DNA of 64,000 bases from Methylophaga sp. (GTDB taxonomy: Bacteria; Pseudomonadota; Gammaproteobacteria; Nitrosococcales; Methylophagaceae): NCBI GenBank assembly GCA_002733505.1, contig NVVW01000007.1:30616-94615 (forward strand), read 5' to 3'. Shown here piece by piece: positions 37,201 to 46,959 of this stretch (the first letter of the stretch is position 1; every line of letters begins with the position of its first letter). A program made the translations under genes and the position numbers. The notes under the pieces are model-generated. The model did no database searches. It was given only the letters and a program-made list of their open reading frames with translations, and had not been told where the DNA came from.

Positions 37201-38125
37201 TCCGGATGATGCATTGAATTCTGATGATTTAATTCAGCAAGCTGATTCAGCAATGTATTTAGCAAAAGAGCAGGGGCGAAATAATAGTCAATTTTATACC
37301 GCAGAGATTAATGAAAAAATCACCCGTAGGCTGACATTAGAAAAAGCGTTGAGACAAGCTGTTGAACAGCAGCAGTTTGTTCTTTTTTATCAACCTAAAA
37401 TCAACTTAATGACTAACCGAATTACGGGTGTAGAAGCATTAGTACGTTGGCAACACCCTGAATTAGGATTGGTTTCGCCGATGGAGTTTATTCCGCTTGC
37501 AGAAGAAACGGGCATTATCCTAGAGTTAGGGCGCTGGGTAATGGAAACCGCTTGCAAACAGATGAAAACTTGGGAAGATGAATATTCTGATTTGGTTAAT
37601 ATGTCTATTAATGTATCCGCCCGGCAATTTTGGCAAGAAGACTTTGTGGTGCAAGTTGCAGATATATTAAATAAAACCGGGGTAAGTTGCGATAAAATAG
37701 AGTTTGAGTTAACAGAAACGGTAGTATTAGGCGATGTCGATTCCGCGATTTTTACGATGCTGGAACTTAAGAATATGGGTATTTCATTAAGTATTGATGA
37801 TTTTGGCACGGGATACTCAAGCCTAAATTATTTGCAACAGCTGCCCGTTGATGTATTAAAAATAGATCGTACTTTTATAGGTAGTTTAGGACGTGCTGAC
37901 ACTGATTATGCCGTTGTTCGCTCTATTTTAGCCTTGGCAAGTAACTTTAAATTACGTGTAGTAGCGGAAGGCATAGAAACAGCCGAGCAACAGCATATTT
38001 TGACAACATTAGGCTGCCATTATGGGCAGGGCTATTATTTTTGTGTACCAATGAGTGCCGATGACATCATGCAGCACATAGCTAATCAGAAAGATGCGCA
38101 ATTTACGCTATGGAATGATGGGTGA
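34298..38125 (+). CDS. Membrane sensor with Cache, PAS, GAF, PAS, GGDEF and EAL domains
   Basis: This 1275-residue protein probably makes and/or degrades cyclic di-GMP. An N-terminal membrane helix (residues about 7-28), a periplasmic Cache-like region, a second helix near 345-365 and a HAMP-like linker come first. PAS, GAF-like and PAS domains follow, the second PAS near residues 725-830. The GGDEF domain has RFGGDEFVVLL, with a putative inhibitory site RKED five residues upstream. The EAL domain has GVEALVRWQHPELGLVSPME and DDFGTGYSSLNYLQQLPVDV with LKIDRTFI. Both active sites look intact, so it may be bifunctional. It is a single gene between valS and holC. Confidence 0.92.
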   Translation: MNLSRKISVIVIISVLLVSLISLLTYYQYSKHTLLSSELQELRSQTSAMITNYEKVVQLALPSLQALSHLLQSELTTSNVNQTTSFDAKIIQSDDGAWRNVRDNFSGLQQAGIFLPPDIELTADRKRFYSTALNVFDMFGSSATSNPAFNNIWMLGHDRSEIIFDRGFPDFVYSMATDTDYTTTPWMTLASPANNPQRTMKWTQALFDPVSKTWMVSAVLPLDINGEWIATLGIDMSLDILFSLLYSQSRDYKGEQHFLVDKSGQFILAGSWQQQLQASPEVFHLDDTQHGVIAMVAERINTNTQILPPIEIDGIEYRVIASETQPNEWRYFHLIPTAEILKPLKNYLLKATAFILFTILMLGLFIDNAIRKMVVTPLLEMVKRANVYATGQSPPISKIKGSIEIEQLDDALRKMHSTLTVDTLQLLESEQRYRQVVTNINEVVIQIGKNKEWQFLSPVWEELSGFLLEETLFKPINEFLSPIDSEYVDHVLALLFSGEQDTWEGDVRLKCSDERYIWVRFSLHSNKESQQAEQSIYGTIENIHINRITHEVNKLLRVAEQKVLTSNVTISTLLEYITDELVYILDISSVWVKMCVDKKSQVLSYAGEASDFLFEGKITWPGLHDKEGPVYKSVQQHLIVRVAEDNELPKEWQQRLHYDGINDSLFLPFYIGGDTKAVLGLHAFESGIFTEELQLVLTNFAEGLRLICRMLEDQNLMRLHRVAVEKTANAIMIIDANGDIEWVNDAFVKQTSYRSDEVIGKKLKTLEVENSNNDLWQKVKSGDVWNGELTYRRKDGSTMIVNQTVTPLFDDLSEITHYIAVSEDITERRANHQRIAFMATHDELTSLPNRNLLNDRLQQAIEHAKRQSLKMAVLFIDIDHFKYINDSLGHQVGDELLQILAVRLQSVLRKEDTVARFGGDEFVVLLANIAEISYVKIIATKLLNKIKSPYKIMEHELLITGSIGISLYPDDALNSDDLIQQADSAMYLAKEQGRNNSQFYTAEINEKITRRLTLEKALRQAVEQQQFVLFYQPKINLMTNRITGVEALVRWQHPELGLVSPMEFIPLAEETGIILELGRWVMETACKQMKTWEDEYSDLVNMSINVSARQFWQEDFVVQVADILNKTGVSCDKIEFELTETVVLGDVDSAIFTMLELKNMGISLSIDDFGTGYSSLNYLQQLPVDVLKIDRTFIGSLGRADTDYAVVRSILALASNFKLRVVAEGIETAEQQHILTTLGCHYGQGYYFCVPMSADDIMQHIANQKDAQFTLWNDG

Positions 38126-38127
38126 AA

Positions 38128-38556
38128 CTAGATTGTGAATGTTTCTAATTCATAACCGCGTTGTTGATAAAACCGATAACGCGCTCGACCCGCTGTTTTA
38201 ATGGCAGGATCTTCATTTACAAACTCAGCAACGCGTTCAAACTGACTAAAAAAACCAGGTTGCTCTGCAGCCAAGTTAATTAATAAATTCATTAGCTTTG
38301 GTGGCGTAGCATGGTGGCTGACTAAAATAGGGCTCTGCTCGTCACTATTGTCATTGCTTACTACTTGGTGAGGAATAAAACTATCACTGCGAAATGACCA
38401 TAAGCTATGATTAAGCTGCGTTGTTTGCTGTTCACTTTCGGTATGAATATAAATCTGCTGGCCTTGATAATAGGCTTTTTCAATTAATCGGCAGGCAAAC
38501 AGCTGCCGATGTTGTTCATTATTACCTTTTAGAACATAAAAGCTAATTCGAGTCAT
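38128..38556 (-). CDS. holC: DNA polymerase III chi subunit
   Basis: The 142-residue protein has the chi-subunit pattern TRISFYVLKGNNEQHRQLFA, LNHSLWSFRSDSFIPHQVV and the C-terminal RYRFYQQRGYELETF. HolC links the clamp loader to single-stranded-DNA-binding protein. It follows pepA with no gap (TAAATG), the common pepA-holC pair that is often followed by valS on the same strand; here the large GGDEF-EAL gene intervenes on the other strand. Confidence 0.92.
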   Translation of the reverse strand: MTRISFYVLKGNNEQHRQLFACRLIEKAYYQGQQIYIHTESEQQTTQLNHSLWSFRSDSFIPHQVVSNDNSDEQSPILVSHHATPPKLMNLLINLAAEQPGFFSQFERVAEFVNEDPAIKTAGRARYRFYQQRGYELETFTI

Positions 38557-40035
38557 TTATTTGCTAGCAATATGATTTAACAAGAACTGTACTAATAGTG
38601 GTACAGGCCGCCCTGTTGCGCCTTTAGCTTTTCCGCCTTTCCATGCTGTGCCGGCAATATCAAGATGCGCCCAGTTAAAGTCTTTAGTAAAACGAGATAA
38701 GAAGCATGCCGCGGTCACACTACCTGCTTCTTTACCACCAATATTAGCAATATCCGCAAAATTACTATCAAGTTGTTGCTGATAATCATCCCAAATTGGC
38801 AATTGCCAAACACGATCGTAGCTGTCGTTTCCAGCTTGTAAAAGTTGGTCTGCTAAGGGTTGATTGTTTGCCATTAACCCCGATGCTTGGCTGCCTAGTG
38901 CAACGATAATAGCACCTGTTAGTGTGGCAATATCAATGACAACTTCAGGATCGAACCGCGCACTGTAGGTGAGTGCGTCACATAGAATTAAGCGACCTTC
39001 AGCATCCGTATTAAGGATCTCAATAGTTTTACCGGCCATACTGGTGACAACATCGCCGGGTTTGTTGGCATCGCCATCGGGCATGTTTTCAGAACTGGGC
39101 ACCACACCAATAACATTAATAGCTAGCTTTAGTTCAGCAATGGCTGCTAGGGTGCCAAACACACTGGCAGCCCCACACATATCATATTTCATTTCATCCA
39201 TGCCGGAGGAGGGTTTGAGCGAGATACCACCGGCATCAAACGTTAAGCCTTTACCGACTAACACAACAGGGCGGGCATCAGCTGCGCCGTTATAGTTCAT
39301 CACAATAAGCTTGGCTGGCTCACGGCTGCCACGAGAAACAGATAATAATGAGCCCATTCCTAGATTTGCCATTTCATCTTCATCTAGGATGGTAGTGCTT
39401 ATTGAATCAAAACGGTTTGCTAATTCAACCGCTTGCTGAGCTAAATAAGTAGGTGTGCATATATTACCTGGCAAGTTACCTAGTTCGCGTGCTAAGGTCA
39501 TACCATTGCTAATAGCTTGCCCTGACAATGCTGCTTGCGTAGCATCGCTTTCATCATAGAAACTAATCGATTCTAACGGAAATTCTTGGGGTTTAATGTC
39601 GCTTTTTGTTTGAGTGTATTTATATAATACTGCTTCAGTTGAAATGGCTGTTTGGCGCACTTTCCATGTCAATGGACGAGATTGCACATCAATTTCAGCA
39701 AGACAGCTAGTCGCATGGCGGATAGCTGTCGAATTTAATACGGTTGCCATCGCCGTGGTAGCGCTGATGTAGTTGTTTTCGGAAGTGCTGCCTTTTTCAC
39801 CGCACCCTACCAGTAATACTCTCGGACTTGTTATGCCTTTAACATCTTGAAGTAACAATGTTTGACCGGCTTTACCGGTGATATCACCACGCGCGATGAT
39901 GCGGCTAATATTGTCATCACTTTGCTTGTTTAGCGTGGAAGCACTCGGGCTAAGTTCACCGTCTTCAAAAACAGCAACGACGATACAGTCCGTCTCTAAT
40001 GTTGCGGGCGCTGTTGTTGTGGCCAAATACTGCAT
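38557..40035 (-). CDS. pepA: Leucyl aminopeptidase PepA
   Basis: The 492-residue M17 aminopeptidase shows the metal-binding VLVGKGLTFDAGGISLKPSS and the signature NTDAEGRLILCDALTYS, with metal ligands Lys, Asp and Glu all present. It forms cytosolic hexamers that release N-terminal residues; some PepA proteins also bind DNA. AGGAG precedes its ATG. It is divergent from lptF. Confidence 0.96.
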   Translation of the reverse strand: MQYLATTTAPATLETDCIVVAVFEDGELSPSASTLNKQSDDNISRIIARGDITGKAGQTLLLQDVKGITSPRVLLVGCGEKGSTSENNYISATTAMATVLNSTAIRHATSCLAEIDVQSRPLTWKVRQTAISTEAVLYKYTQTKSDIKPQEFPLESISFYDESDATQAALSGQAISNGMTLARELGNLPGNICTPTYLAQQAVELANRFDSISTTILDEDEMANLGMGSLLSVSRGSREPAKLIVMNYNGAADARPVVLVGKGLTFDAGGISLKPSSGMDEMKYDMCGAASVFGTLAAIAELKLAINVIGVVPSSENMPDGDANKPGDVVTSMAGKTIEILNTDAEGRLILCDALTYSARFDPEVVIDIATLTGAIIVALGSQASGLMANNQPLADQLLQAGNDSYDRVWQLPIWDDYQQQLDSNFADIANIGGKEAGSVTAACFLSRFTKDFNWAHLDIAGTAWKGGKAKGATGRPVPLLVQFLLNHIASK

Positions 40036-40102
40036 GGATTTCTCCTGTAAATTATATTAATGTGTATAGCTAGCCAACTATTCTAACGAAGACTACCAAA
40101 TA

Positions 40103-41239
40103 ATGCTTGCCATTCGTCAAATTTCATCGCGCTACTTTTCTGTTATTGACCGTTATTTATGGCGGGAATTTGCTTTGTATCTGTTGGCTGTTACCAGTGT
40201 ATTGTGGTTAATTTTTGTGGCCACGCGTTTTGCGCGTTATTTAGCGCAAGCAGCAGTGGGAAACTTGCCCAGCGATGTGATTTTTACTTTACTGGGCTAC
40301 AGTTCTTTAGGCGCATTATCTTTATTATTGCCACTGGCTACATTTCTAGCTGTGATGCTCGCTTTGGGGCGGATGAATGCGGATAATGAACTAACCGTTA
40401 TTGCTACATGCGGTGTATCTAACCACCGACTTACTCGCAATGTGGTCATTTTTTCTGGCGCGATTGCGTTCATTGTCGGCTTGTTAGCATTTGTGCTGGT
40501 GCCTAATGCATTATCTAATCGTTATCAATTAGAACAACATGCAAAGGTAGCGGCCGATACCAGTGGTTTGCTTTCAGGCACCTTTAAAGAAAGCCGTGAT
40601 GGTGATTGGACTTTCTACTCACAAAACTTAAGTGACGATAAACAGAGCATGGAGAATATTTTTATAGAAATTCACCGAGATGATCGTAGACCGCTTATCT
40701 TTCGTGCAGAAAAAGGTCGATTTGATATTGACCCAACTACGGGAAATAAATATCTAATTTTAGAGCAGGGTTACCGCTATGAAGGGCAAGCCGGCGATCG
40801 AAACTTCACCATTGCAAAATATGAATCACATAGTTTGCTAATAGAAAAAGGTGAACAGAAGCAGGCACGGGAACGACAAAAAGCATTGTCTACAGCAACA
40901 TTATGGCAACGCGGTCAACAGCGCGATATGGCAGAATTACAATGGCGAGCGTCATCGGTCATCATGACTATAATATTATCGTTAATTGCTATTAATTTAG
41001 CAAAATCTGCGCCGCGTCAAGGTCGTTATGCGGGGTTTTTCCCTGCCATATTAATTTATATTATCTACAGTAATTTATTGGGTATAACACGGGCATGGGT
41101 ATCCAAGGGGGTGATAGCACCTTGGTTAGGTGCGGTATGGGTGCATTTGTTGATGATTATGGTATTGCTAGTTATGTTTAACTGGCCGAAGATACGCGCT
41201 TATCGCGCTCGCAAACAACGTGTTGAGCCTAGTAAATGA
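40103..41239 (+). CDS. lptF: LPS export permease LptF
   Basis: The 378-residue protein belongs to the YjgP/YjgQ family. The N-terminal pattern VIDRYLWREFALYLLAVTSV is standard, with helices near residues 25-45, 60-85 and 105-125. A periplasmic beta-jellyroll domain (about 135-255) follows and three helices close the protein. With LptG and the ATPase LptB (not in view) it extracts lipopolysaccharide from the inner membrane. It overlaps lptG by 4 bases. Confidence 0.94.
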   Translation: MLAIRQISSRYFSVIDRYLWREFALYLLAVTSVLWLIFVATRFARYLAQAAVGNLPSDVIFTLLGYSSLGALSLLLPLATFLAVMLALGRMNADNELTVIATCGVSNHRLTRNVVIFSGAIAFIVGLLAFVLVPNALSNRYQLEQHAKVAADTSGLLSGTFKESRDGDWTFYSQNLSDDKQSMENIFIEIHRDDRRPLIFRAEKGRFDIDPTTGNKYLILEQGYRYEGQAGDRNFTIAKYESHSLLIEKGEQKQARERQKALSTATLWQRGQQRDMAELQWRASSVIMTIILSLIAINLAKSAPRQGRYAGFFPAILIYIIYSNLLGITRAWVSKGVIAPWLGAVWVHLLMIMVLLVMFNWPKIRAYRARKQRVEPSK

Positions 41240-42300
41240 CACTATTAAACCGCTATATTGCTAAAACAGTATTAAGCAGCACGCTATTGGTGCTTTTTGT
41301 GTTAATTGGCCTCTACACATTTATGGACTTTATTAATGAACTAGATGACTTAGGCAAAGGGAGTTACGGTTTAAGCGAAATATTTTCTTATCTTGCTTTA
41401 TCGATGCCAAAAAGAATATATGACTTACTACCCATAGCGGCGTTATTAGGTAGTGTGCTGGGTTTAGGAATCTTAGCTAGTCAAGGTGAACTTGTGGCTA
41501 TGCGCGCGGCAGGTTTATCAATACAGCAGATTAATAAAGCGGTCGCAATAGTGGCCTTATGTTTAATGCTTATTACCTTGTTTGTAGGTGAGGTTTTAAG
41601 GCCTCCCGCCGAGGAAAAAGCGCAAGCGATTCAATCATTGGCGCAAACAGGCACAGTAGAAATGCGTTCTGAACATGGTTTCTGGACGCGTAATGGCTTG
41701 CATTTTAATCACATTGAACGCATTTTACCCGATGGCCGCTTTGAAGGTATTTCAATTTATGAATTTGATACGGAAAATCGCTTACGCATTATTACTAAAG
41801 CGAAAGAGGCAAGCTATCAAGATGAAATCTGGACATTAACCGACGTAGTGCAAAGCACCATAGATGAGCAAGGGGTGAACGTGCGATCGATTGAACACGC
41901 ACGTTGGCGCTCACCTCTTAACCCTGGAATTGCAAATATTGTGGTAATGAAACCTGAGTTTTTGCCGGTATGGGATTTAATTCAATATATTTCATACTTA
42001 AAAGAAAACAAACAAGCGGTTGAACAGTATCAAATGGCATTTTGGATGAAGATAATGATGCCTATCAGTGCGGCTGTGATGGTGTTTTTAGCGGTTCCTT
42101 TTGTGTTCGGTCCGTTGCGTTCAACGCCGATAGGTGGGCGAATACTCGTTGGCGCATTGGTGGGGATAGGGTTTCATTTGTTTAACCAAAGTTTTCAGAA
42201 TATTGGATTGGTTTTTGGGGTGGTGCCATGGTTGGCAGCGACGATCCCTACAGCAATTTTCGCTGGCTTGGCATGGTATTTCATGAAGAAAATTTACTAA
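41236..42300 (+). CDS. lptG: LPS export permease LptG
   Basis: The 354-residue partner of LptF begins LLNRYIAKTVLSSTLLVLFV and has six predicted helices around a periplasmic domain (about 130-260). The stretch LPIAALLGSVLGLGILASQG is typical of the coupling region that contacts LptB. It ends just before a decayed hydrogenase accessory gene. Confidence 0.94.
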   Translation: MTLLNRYIAKTVLSSTLLVLFVLIGLYTFMDFINELDDLGKGSYGLSEIFSYLALSMPKRIYDLLPIAALLGSVLGLGILASQGELVAMRAAGLSIQQINKAVAIVALCLMLITLFVGEVLRPPAEEKAQAIQSLAQTGTVEMRSEHGFWTRNGLHFNHIERILPDGRFEGISIYEFDTENRLRIITKAKEASYQDEIWTLTDVVQSTIDEQGVNVRSIEHARWRSPLNPGIANIVVMKPEFLPVWDLIQYISYLKENKQAVEQYQMAFWMKIMMPISAAVMVFLAVPFVFGPLRSTPIGGRILVGALVGIGFHLFNQSFQNIGLVFGVVPWLAATIPTAIFAGLAWYFMKKIY

Positions 42301-42341
42301 ATAAGGGTGTTTTTTATAGTGATATTATCTCTTCACCCCCG

Positions 42342-43380
42342 ATGAATGCCGCACAGTTATTTTCTGGTAAAATAATCAAACAGATACTACAGGCGTTATC
42401 ATTATTATTTAACATCTGTGCAAAAGCACAAGCAGTAACTGCTATACGAGTGATTGAAAGTGCGATGGGCTTACCTAGCAATGAACACATGGAATTTCAA
42501 CGCGAAGCTTTGGTATGTGCATTGAAAGCTTACAAGTATTAATGGAATGGCCAACGTATATTGACTAGATAATGAGGCGCTGTCAGGTTGTGTCCAGTCG
42601 TTGAATAAGCTTATGCAGTCATTGAGTGAGCAACAGATATTGGGTTATGGTATAAGCAATATTTCTGTGCCCTCACCATAATAAATAAATCTATGGACAG
42701 ACTGTGTGACACATTTGAGCTAGATGGTTTTTAGTTTATCAGTAGAATAATGGTCTCAGGATAGTTTGGAATCAATAGAAAACTGGGCAAAACAGGGACA
42801 TACACAAGCGGATCGCTTCATAAACTGGTTAAGTCAGCAACAATGGAAATATGCTGGTCATTCAAGTATTCAGTTATTACCCAAAATAAATGATTCGGAA
42901 TTAGTAAAAATACTGACCACAGAACAGGAAAACTTTATGGCTCAACCCGATTGGCAAGCAAGATGTTATGAGGCGAGTTGGTTTAATCATCAGGAAAGAA
43001 ATTCTATTATCAAACGTCTACAAGAACAATCTGGTAAAGGGATTTACACTCGAATGATCGCGCGTCTATGTGAGATTGCAGATTTAATTAACAAGTTACA
43101 GCAGTTTTTTCAGGGAAAAGTCGGGTTAATCACACCGATAAGTACCGTGATAGGCTTGGCGCATACTGATGTGGCATGGGGGCGACTAAGCCATTATGTT
43201 CAATTAGAAGGTGACAGGGTGAAACGGATTTTTATTCTGGTGCCGACAGAGTGGAATTTTCACTCTCAAGGTGTCGCGGTAGATAGTTCATGTTATTTAC
43301 ATACTACGGAAGACTTACCGGTTCACGCAATTGACCCTTGTGTGGGGTATCAATTACAGAGGCTATACACTAATGCATGA
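42342..43380 (+). pseudogene. Decayed hydrogenase accessory gene, HupK/HoxV-like
   Basis: Two pieces in different frames recall HupK, a relative of the hydrogenase large subunit used in NiFe-site assembly. The first (42342-42542) reads MNAAQLFSGKIIKQIL and FNICAKAQAVTAIRVIESAM. The reading then shifts near 42527 to LQVLMEWP, meets stop TAG at 42566, shifts again and stops near 42680. A long open piece (42766-43380, 204 residues) carries the conserved tail GLAHTDVAWGRLSHYVQLEG, PTEWNFHSQG and IDPCVGYQL. It overlaps hypA by 8 bases. At least three lesions are needed to join the pieces, so the full protein cannot be made, though the C-terminal part might be. Confidence 0.7.
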
Positions 43381-43714
43381 AATGTCGCTGTGTGAAGGAA
43401 TATTGCAAGTTATTGAGGCAGAAGCTCAGAAACAGCAGTTCACAGAAGTAAAGCAGGTTGTATTAGATATTGGTGTATTATCGGGTGTAGAAATTTCGGC
43501 ATTGGAATTTGCATTTGAAGTAGTGATGTACGGCTCTGTTGCAGAAAAAGCAATATTAAAAATTAATGAAATTGAAGCACAAGCATGGTGCATGTCTTGT
43601 GCAGAAACAGTGATGATAAATCAGCGCTACGATGCTTGCCCGAATTGTGAAAGTTATCAATTACAGGTCAGTAGTGGTGATGAAATGAAGATTAAAGAAC
43701 TGGAGGTAAATTAA
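43373..43714 (+). CDS. hypA: Hydrogenase nickel insertion protein HypA
   Basis: The 113-residue protein starts [10 protein letters not shown], with the nickel-binding His2. Zinc is bound by CMSC and CPNC (residues about 72-94). HypA works with HypB to deliver nickel to the hydrogenase large subunit. The ATG at 43373 is fixed by the conserved MHE start; longer open frame upstream is unlikely to be translated. Confidence 0.95.
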   Translation: MHEMSLCEGILQVIEAEAQKQQFTEVKQVVLDIGVLSGVEISALEFAFEVVMYGSVAEKAILKINEIEAQAWCMSCAETVMINQRYDACPNCESYQLQVSSGDEMKIKELEVN

Positions 43715-43715
43715 T

Positions 43716-44561
43716 ATGTGTACTACATGTGGATGCGGAAGCGGTGAAGTACAAATTGAAGGTCATGATCACCATCATCATGGAGGAAGACAGGATATTC
43801 ACTATGGCACCGGACCCGCGCATGCGCATGCGCCGGGTTTAAGTCAATCCAGAATGGTTGAAATCGAGAAAAGTATTCTCGGTAAGAATGATGAGTATGC
43901 CCAAGAAAACCGTCGTTATTTTACCGACAATGGTATTTTGACCCTTAATTTAGTATCTAGTCCGGGCTCGGGTAAAACAACCTTACTAACACGAACAATC
44001 AATGATTTAAAAGAGAATTTGTCTCTTTCAGTTATTGAAGGCGACCAGCAGACAACACATGATGCTGAGCGGATTCGTGAAACAGGTGTATCTGCTGTGC
44101 AAATTAATACAGGTAAAGGCTGTCATTTGGATGCGCATATGGTGGGTCATGCCATGGAAAATCTATCGCCAGAGAAAGGCAGTGTTTTATTTGTTGAAAA
44201 CGTCGGTAATTTGGTTTGTCCGGCAGCATTTGATTTAGGAGAAGCGCATAAAGTGGTGATTTTATCAGTGACAGAAGGCGAAGATAAACCGTTAAAATAC
44301 CCAGATATGTTTTTTGCAGCAGATATTATGTTATTGAATAAAATTGATTTATTGCCGTATTTAGAATTTGAGGTGGCAAAGTGTATTGAATATGCCCGTC
44401 GAGTTAATCCTGATATTCAGGTATTGCAAGTCTCGGCTACCAGTGGTGAAGGATTGGAAGACTGGTATGAGTGGATAAAAACTACCCGGCAGACGCGGCT
44501 CATTGGACGCTCAGATATTTTGAGTAAAGAAAATAACTTACAAAAATTGGTCTCAGTCTAA
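43716..44561 (+). CDS. hypB: Hydrogenase nickel incorporation GTPase HypB
   Basis: The 281-residue protein starts MCTTCGCG, a CxxCGC high-affinity nickel site. A short His-rich stretch (GHDHHHHGG) can store nickel. The GTPase domain has the P-loop [42 protein letters not shown] with the metal-binding Cys, and the specificity motif NKIDLL. GGAGG precedes the start. It should hydrolyse GTP to release nickel into HoxH. Confidence 0.96.
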   Translation: MCTTCGCGSGEVQIEGHDHHHHGGRQDIHYGTGPAHAHAPGLSQSRMVEIEKSILGKNDEYAQENRRYFTDNGILTLNLVSSPGSGKTTLLTRTINDLKENLSLSVIEGDQQTTHDAERIRETGVSAVQINTGKGCHLDAHMVGHAMENLSPEKGSVLFVENVGNLVCPAAFDLGEAHKVVILSVTEGEDKPLKYPDMFFAADIMLLNKIDLLPYLEFEVAKCIEYARRVNPDIQVLQVSATSGEGLEDWYEWIKTTRQTRLIGRSDILSKENNLQKLVSV

Positions 44562-44562
44562 T

Positions 44563-46959
44563 ATGAGTGAACTATTACCCCGCATTCTTATTATTAAAGA
44601 AAGTATTACTACAGTTAATACAACCCATGCTGAACACATCCGTGTGTGCGGCAATATTCAGGGTGTTGGCTTTCGTCCTACGGTATGGCGTCTCGCACAA
44701 CAATTTGAGTTGACGGGCTGTGTCAGTAATGACGGTAATGGTGTTCTTATCAAGGTGCAAGGTTCACAAAATGATATCGATGATTTTGTGCAAAACTTGG
44801 TTGACCTGAAACCCACACTTGCGCGTATTGATTCAATTGATCGGCAGTCGCAAGCTATAGCAGATGATTTAGCTAATCACTTTGAGATTGTACCTTCCAT
44901 ACAGTCCACTGCAAATACGGGTGTTATTGCGGATGCAGCAACATGTGCGGAATGCATAAGTGATATTTTTGACCCAAATAATCGTCGTTATGTTTATCCT
45001 TTTACCAACTGTACGCATTGTGGTCCACGCCTTAGTATTATTCGCGGGATCCCATATGATAGGTCACAAACAAGTATGGCTCAATTCACCCTGTGTGCTG
45101 ATTGTGAGCAAGAATATAACTCACCGGAGAATCGCCGGTTTCATGCACAAGCTAACGCTTGCCCTAATTGTGGCCCTGAATGTTGGCTTGCAGATAAAAG
45201 TGGCAACAAACTTTCCACTTCTTCAGCGATTGTTGATACTGCCGAATATCTAAAAGCTAATTCTATTGTTGCTATCAAGGGCATTGGCGGCTTTCACTTG
45301 GCGGTGAATGCCTGCAATGAACATGCCGTGCAGCGGTTGCGAGATCGCAAGCAACGTCCTTGTAAACCTTTTGCCTTAATGGCGAAAGATATGGCGATGA
45401 TTGAACATTATTGCCATGTCAATGAACAAGAGCGAGCGTTATTGACGAGTAGTGCAGCACCTATTGTATTACTAGAAAGGAAGCAGCACAGATTATTAGC
45501 CAATAATATTGCACCAGAGCAAAATACGCTTGGTTTTATGTTGCCTTATAGTCCACTACACCATTTGCTATTGAGCGAATTTGATCATCCTATTATTTTA
45601 ACATCTGCCAACGCTACTCATGAACCACAGTGCATTGAAAATAAAGATGCGTTAGCAAGGTTAGCGAGTATTGCAGATTATTTTCTACTTCATAATCGAG
45701 ATATTGAGAATCGTGTAGATGATTCGGTAATGCGGATAATGGGTGGGCAGCCGCAGTTTTTACGCCGTGCTAGAGGGCATGCGCCACATTCCATTGTATT
45801 ACCAGATGGCTTTGATAAAGCACCTCATATTTTGGCTTTAGGTGGCGAATTAAAAAATACATTTTGTTTACTCAAAAATGGCTATGCCGTGCTATCCCAG
45901 CATATTGGTGATCTTGAAAATTACCCGACCTATAAAGATTATCGACACAATATTAATTTATACGAAACACTATTTCAGCATCAAGCAGCTTTTTTAGCTG
46001 TTGATGCACACCCAGAATATCTTTCTACTAAAGCGGGTCATGAAATCGCGCAGCAGCGCGGCATTGAGCTGCAATCTATTCAACACCACCATGCTCATAT
46101 TGCCTCATGTCTTGCTGATAATCACTACCCATTAGGTGGCGAAGCCGTATTAGGCATTGCCTTAGATGGATTAGGTTATGGTGATGACAACACCTTATGG
46201 GGGGGCGAGTTTTTATTAGCCGACTATTATCAAAGTGAACGGTTGGCACATTTCAAGCCGATTGCATTACTAGGTGGCACGATAGCCATGAAACAGCCTT
46301 GGCGTAATACTTATGCCCACTTACAAACATGTTTAGGCTGGGCTTGGGTAAATAAGCATTATGCAGATCTTGAATTAGTACAGAAATTATCGAAAAAGCC
46401 GCTAGCAACCTTTGATGCGATGTTAGTAAAAAACATGAATTGTCCTTTGACTTCATCTGCTGGGCGTTTATTTGATGCGGTTGCTGCTGCTGTAGGGATT
46501 TGCTCGGAACAGATCCAATACGAAGGGCAGGCTGCGATTGAATTAGAAGCGAACATTACAGAAAAATCATGGTCCAAGGTAAATATAGAACAAGAAGCTT
46601 ATCCTTTTTCATTGGAAGAAGGCGTGCTAGATCCTTCACCTATGTGGAGAGTACTGCTAGAAGATTTATCAAAGGCTATAGATAGTGCCACTATCTCTGC
46701 ACGATTTCATAAAGGTCTATCATTAACCGTGCAACAACTGGCTAGCCAGCTAGCAAAAGAGAATAAGGTTAGAACTATTGTATTGTCCGGCGGTGTTTTT
46801 CAGAATAAAACCCTATTTGAAGACGTGAAACAAGGTTTAGAGCAAAAACAATTTACTGTGTTAGTGCATAATGAAGTACCAGCCAATGATGGCGGGATTG
46901 CATTAGGTCAAGCGGTAATAGTAGCCACAAGAATAATGAGGAAAGAACAATGTGTTTAG
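44563..46959 (+). CDS. hypF: Carbamoyltransferase HypF
   Basis: The 798-residue protein makes the carbamoyl group that becomes the CN ligands of the NiFe site. Domains in order: acylphosphatase (CGNIQGVGFRPTVWRL), two zinc-finger pairs (CAEC, CTHCGP, CADC, CPNCGP), a YrdC-like domain (AIKGIGGFHLAVNACN) and a Kae1-like carbamoyltransferase domain (IQHHHAHIASC, ALDGLGYGDD). The first 22 residues before the acylphosphatase domain look like an unconserved extension, and the true start may be further in. It overlaps hypC by 10 bases. Confidence 0.96.
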   Translation: MSELLPRILIIKESITTVNTTHAEHIRVCGNIQGVGFRPTVWRLAQQFELTGCVSNDGNGVLIKVQGSQNDIDDFVQNLVDLKPTLARIDSIDRQSQAIADDLANHFEIVPSIQSTANTGVIADAATCAECISDIFDPNNRRYVYPFTNCTHCGPRLSIIRGIPYDRSQTSMAQFTLCADCEQEYNSPENRRFHAQANACPNCGPECWLADKSGNKLSTSSAIVDTAEYLKANSIVAIKGIGGFHLAVNACNEHAVQRLRDRKQRPCKPFALMAKDMAMIEHYCHVNEQERALLTSSAAPIVLLERKQHRLLANNIAPEQNTLGFMLPYSPLHHLLLSEFDHPIILTSANATHEPQCIENKDALARLASIADYFLLHNRDIENRVDDSVMRIMGGQPQFLRRARGHAPHSIVLPDGFDKAPHILALGGELKNTFCLLKNGYAVLSQHIGDLENYPTYKDYRHNINLYETLFQHQAAFLAVDAHPEYLSTKAGHEIAQQRGIELQSIQHHHAHIASCLADNHYPLGGEAVLGIALDGLGYGDDNTLWGGEFLLADYYQSERLAHFKPIALLGGTIAMKQPWRNTYAHLQTCLGWAWVNKHYADLELVQKLSKKPLATFDAMLVKNMNCPLTSSAGRLFDAVAAAVGICSEQIQYEGQAAIELEANITEKSWSKVNIEQEAYPFSLEEGVLDPSPMWRVLLEDLSKAIDSATISARFHKGLSLTVQQLASQLAKENKVRTIVLSGGVFQNKTLFEDVKQGLEQKQFTVLVHNEVPANDGGIALGQAVIVATRIMRKEQCV

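Noticed and set aside
42228..42542. 104-residue ORF overlapping the end of lptG as a separate intact gene
   Set aside because: Its first 38 codons overlap lptG in another frame, and the part from 42342 fits the N-terminus of a broken HupK-like protein; the frame ends in a lesion, not a natural stop.
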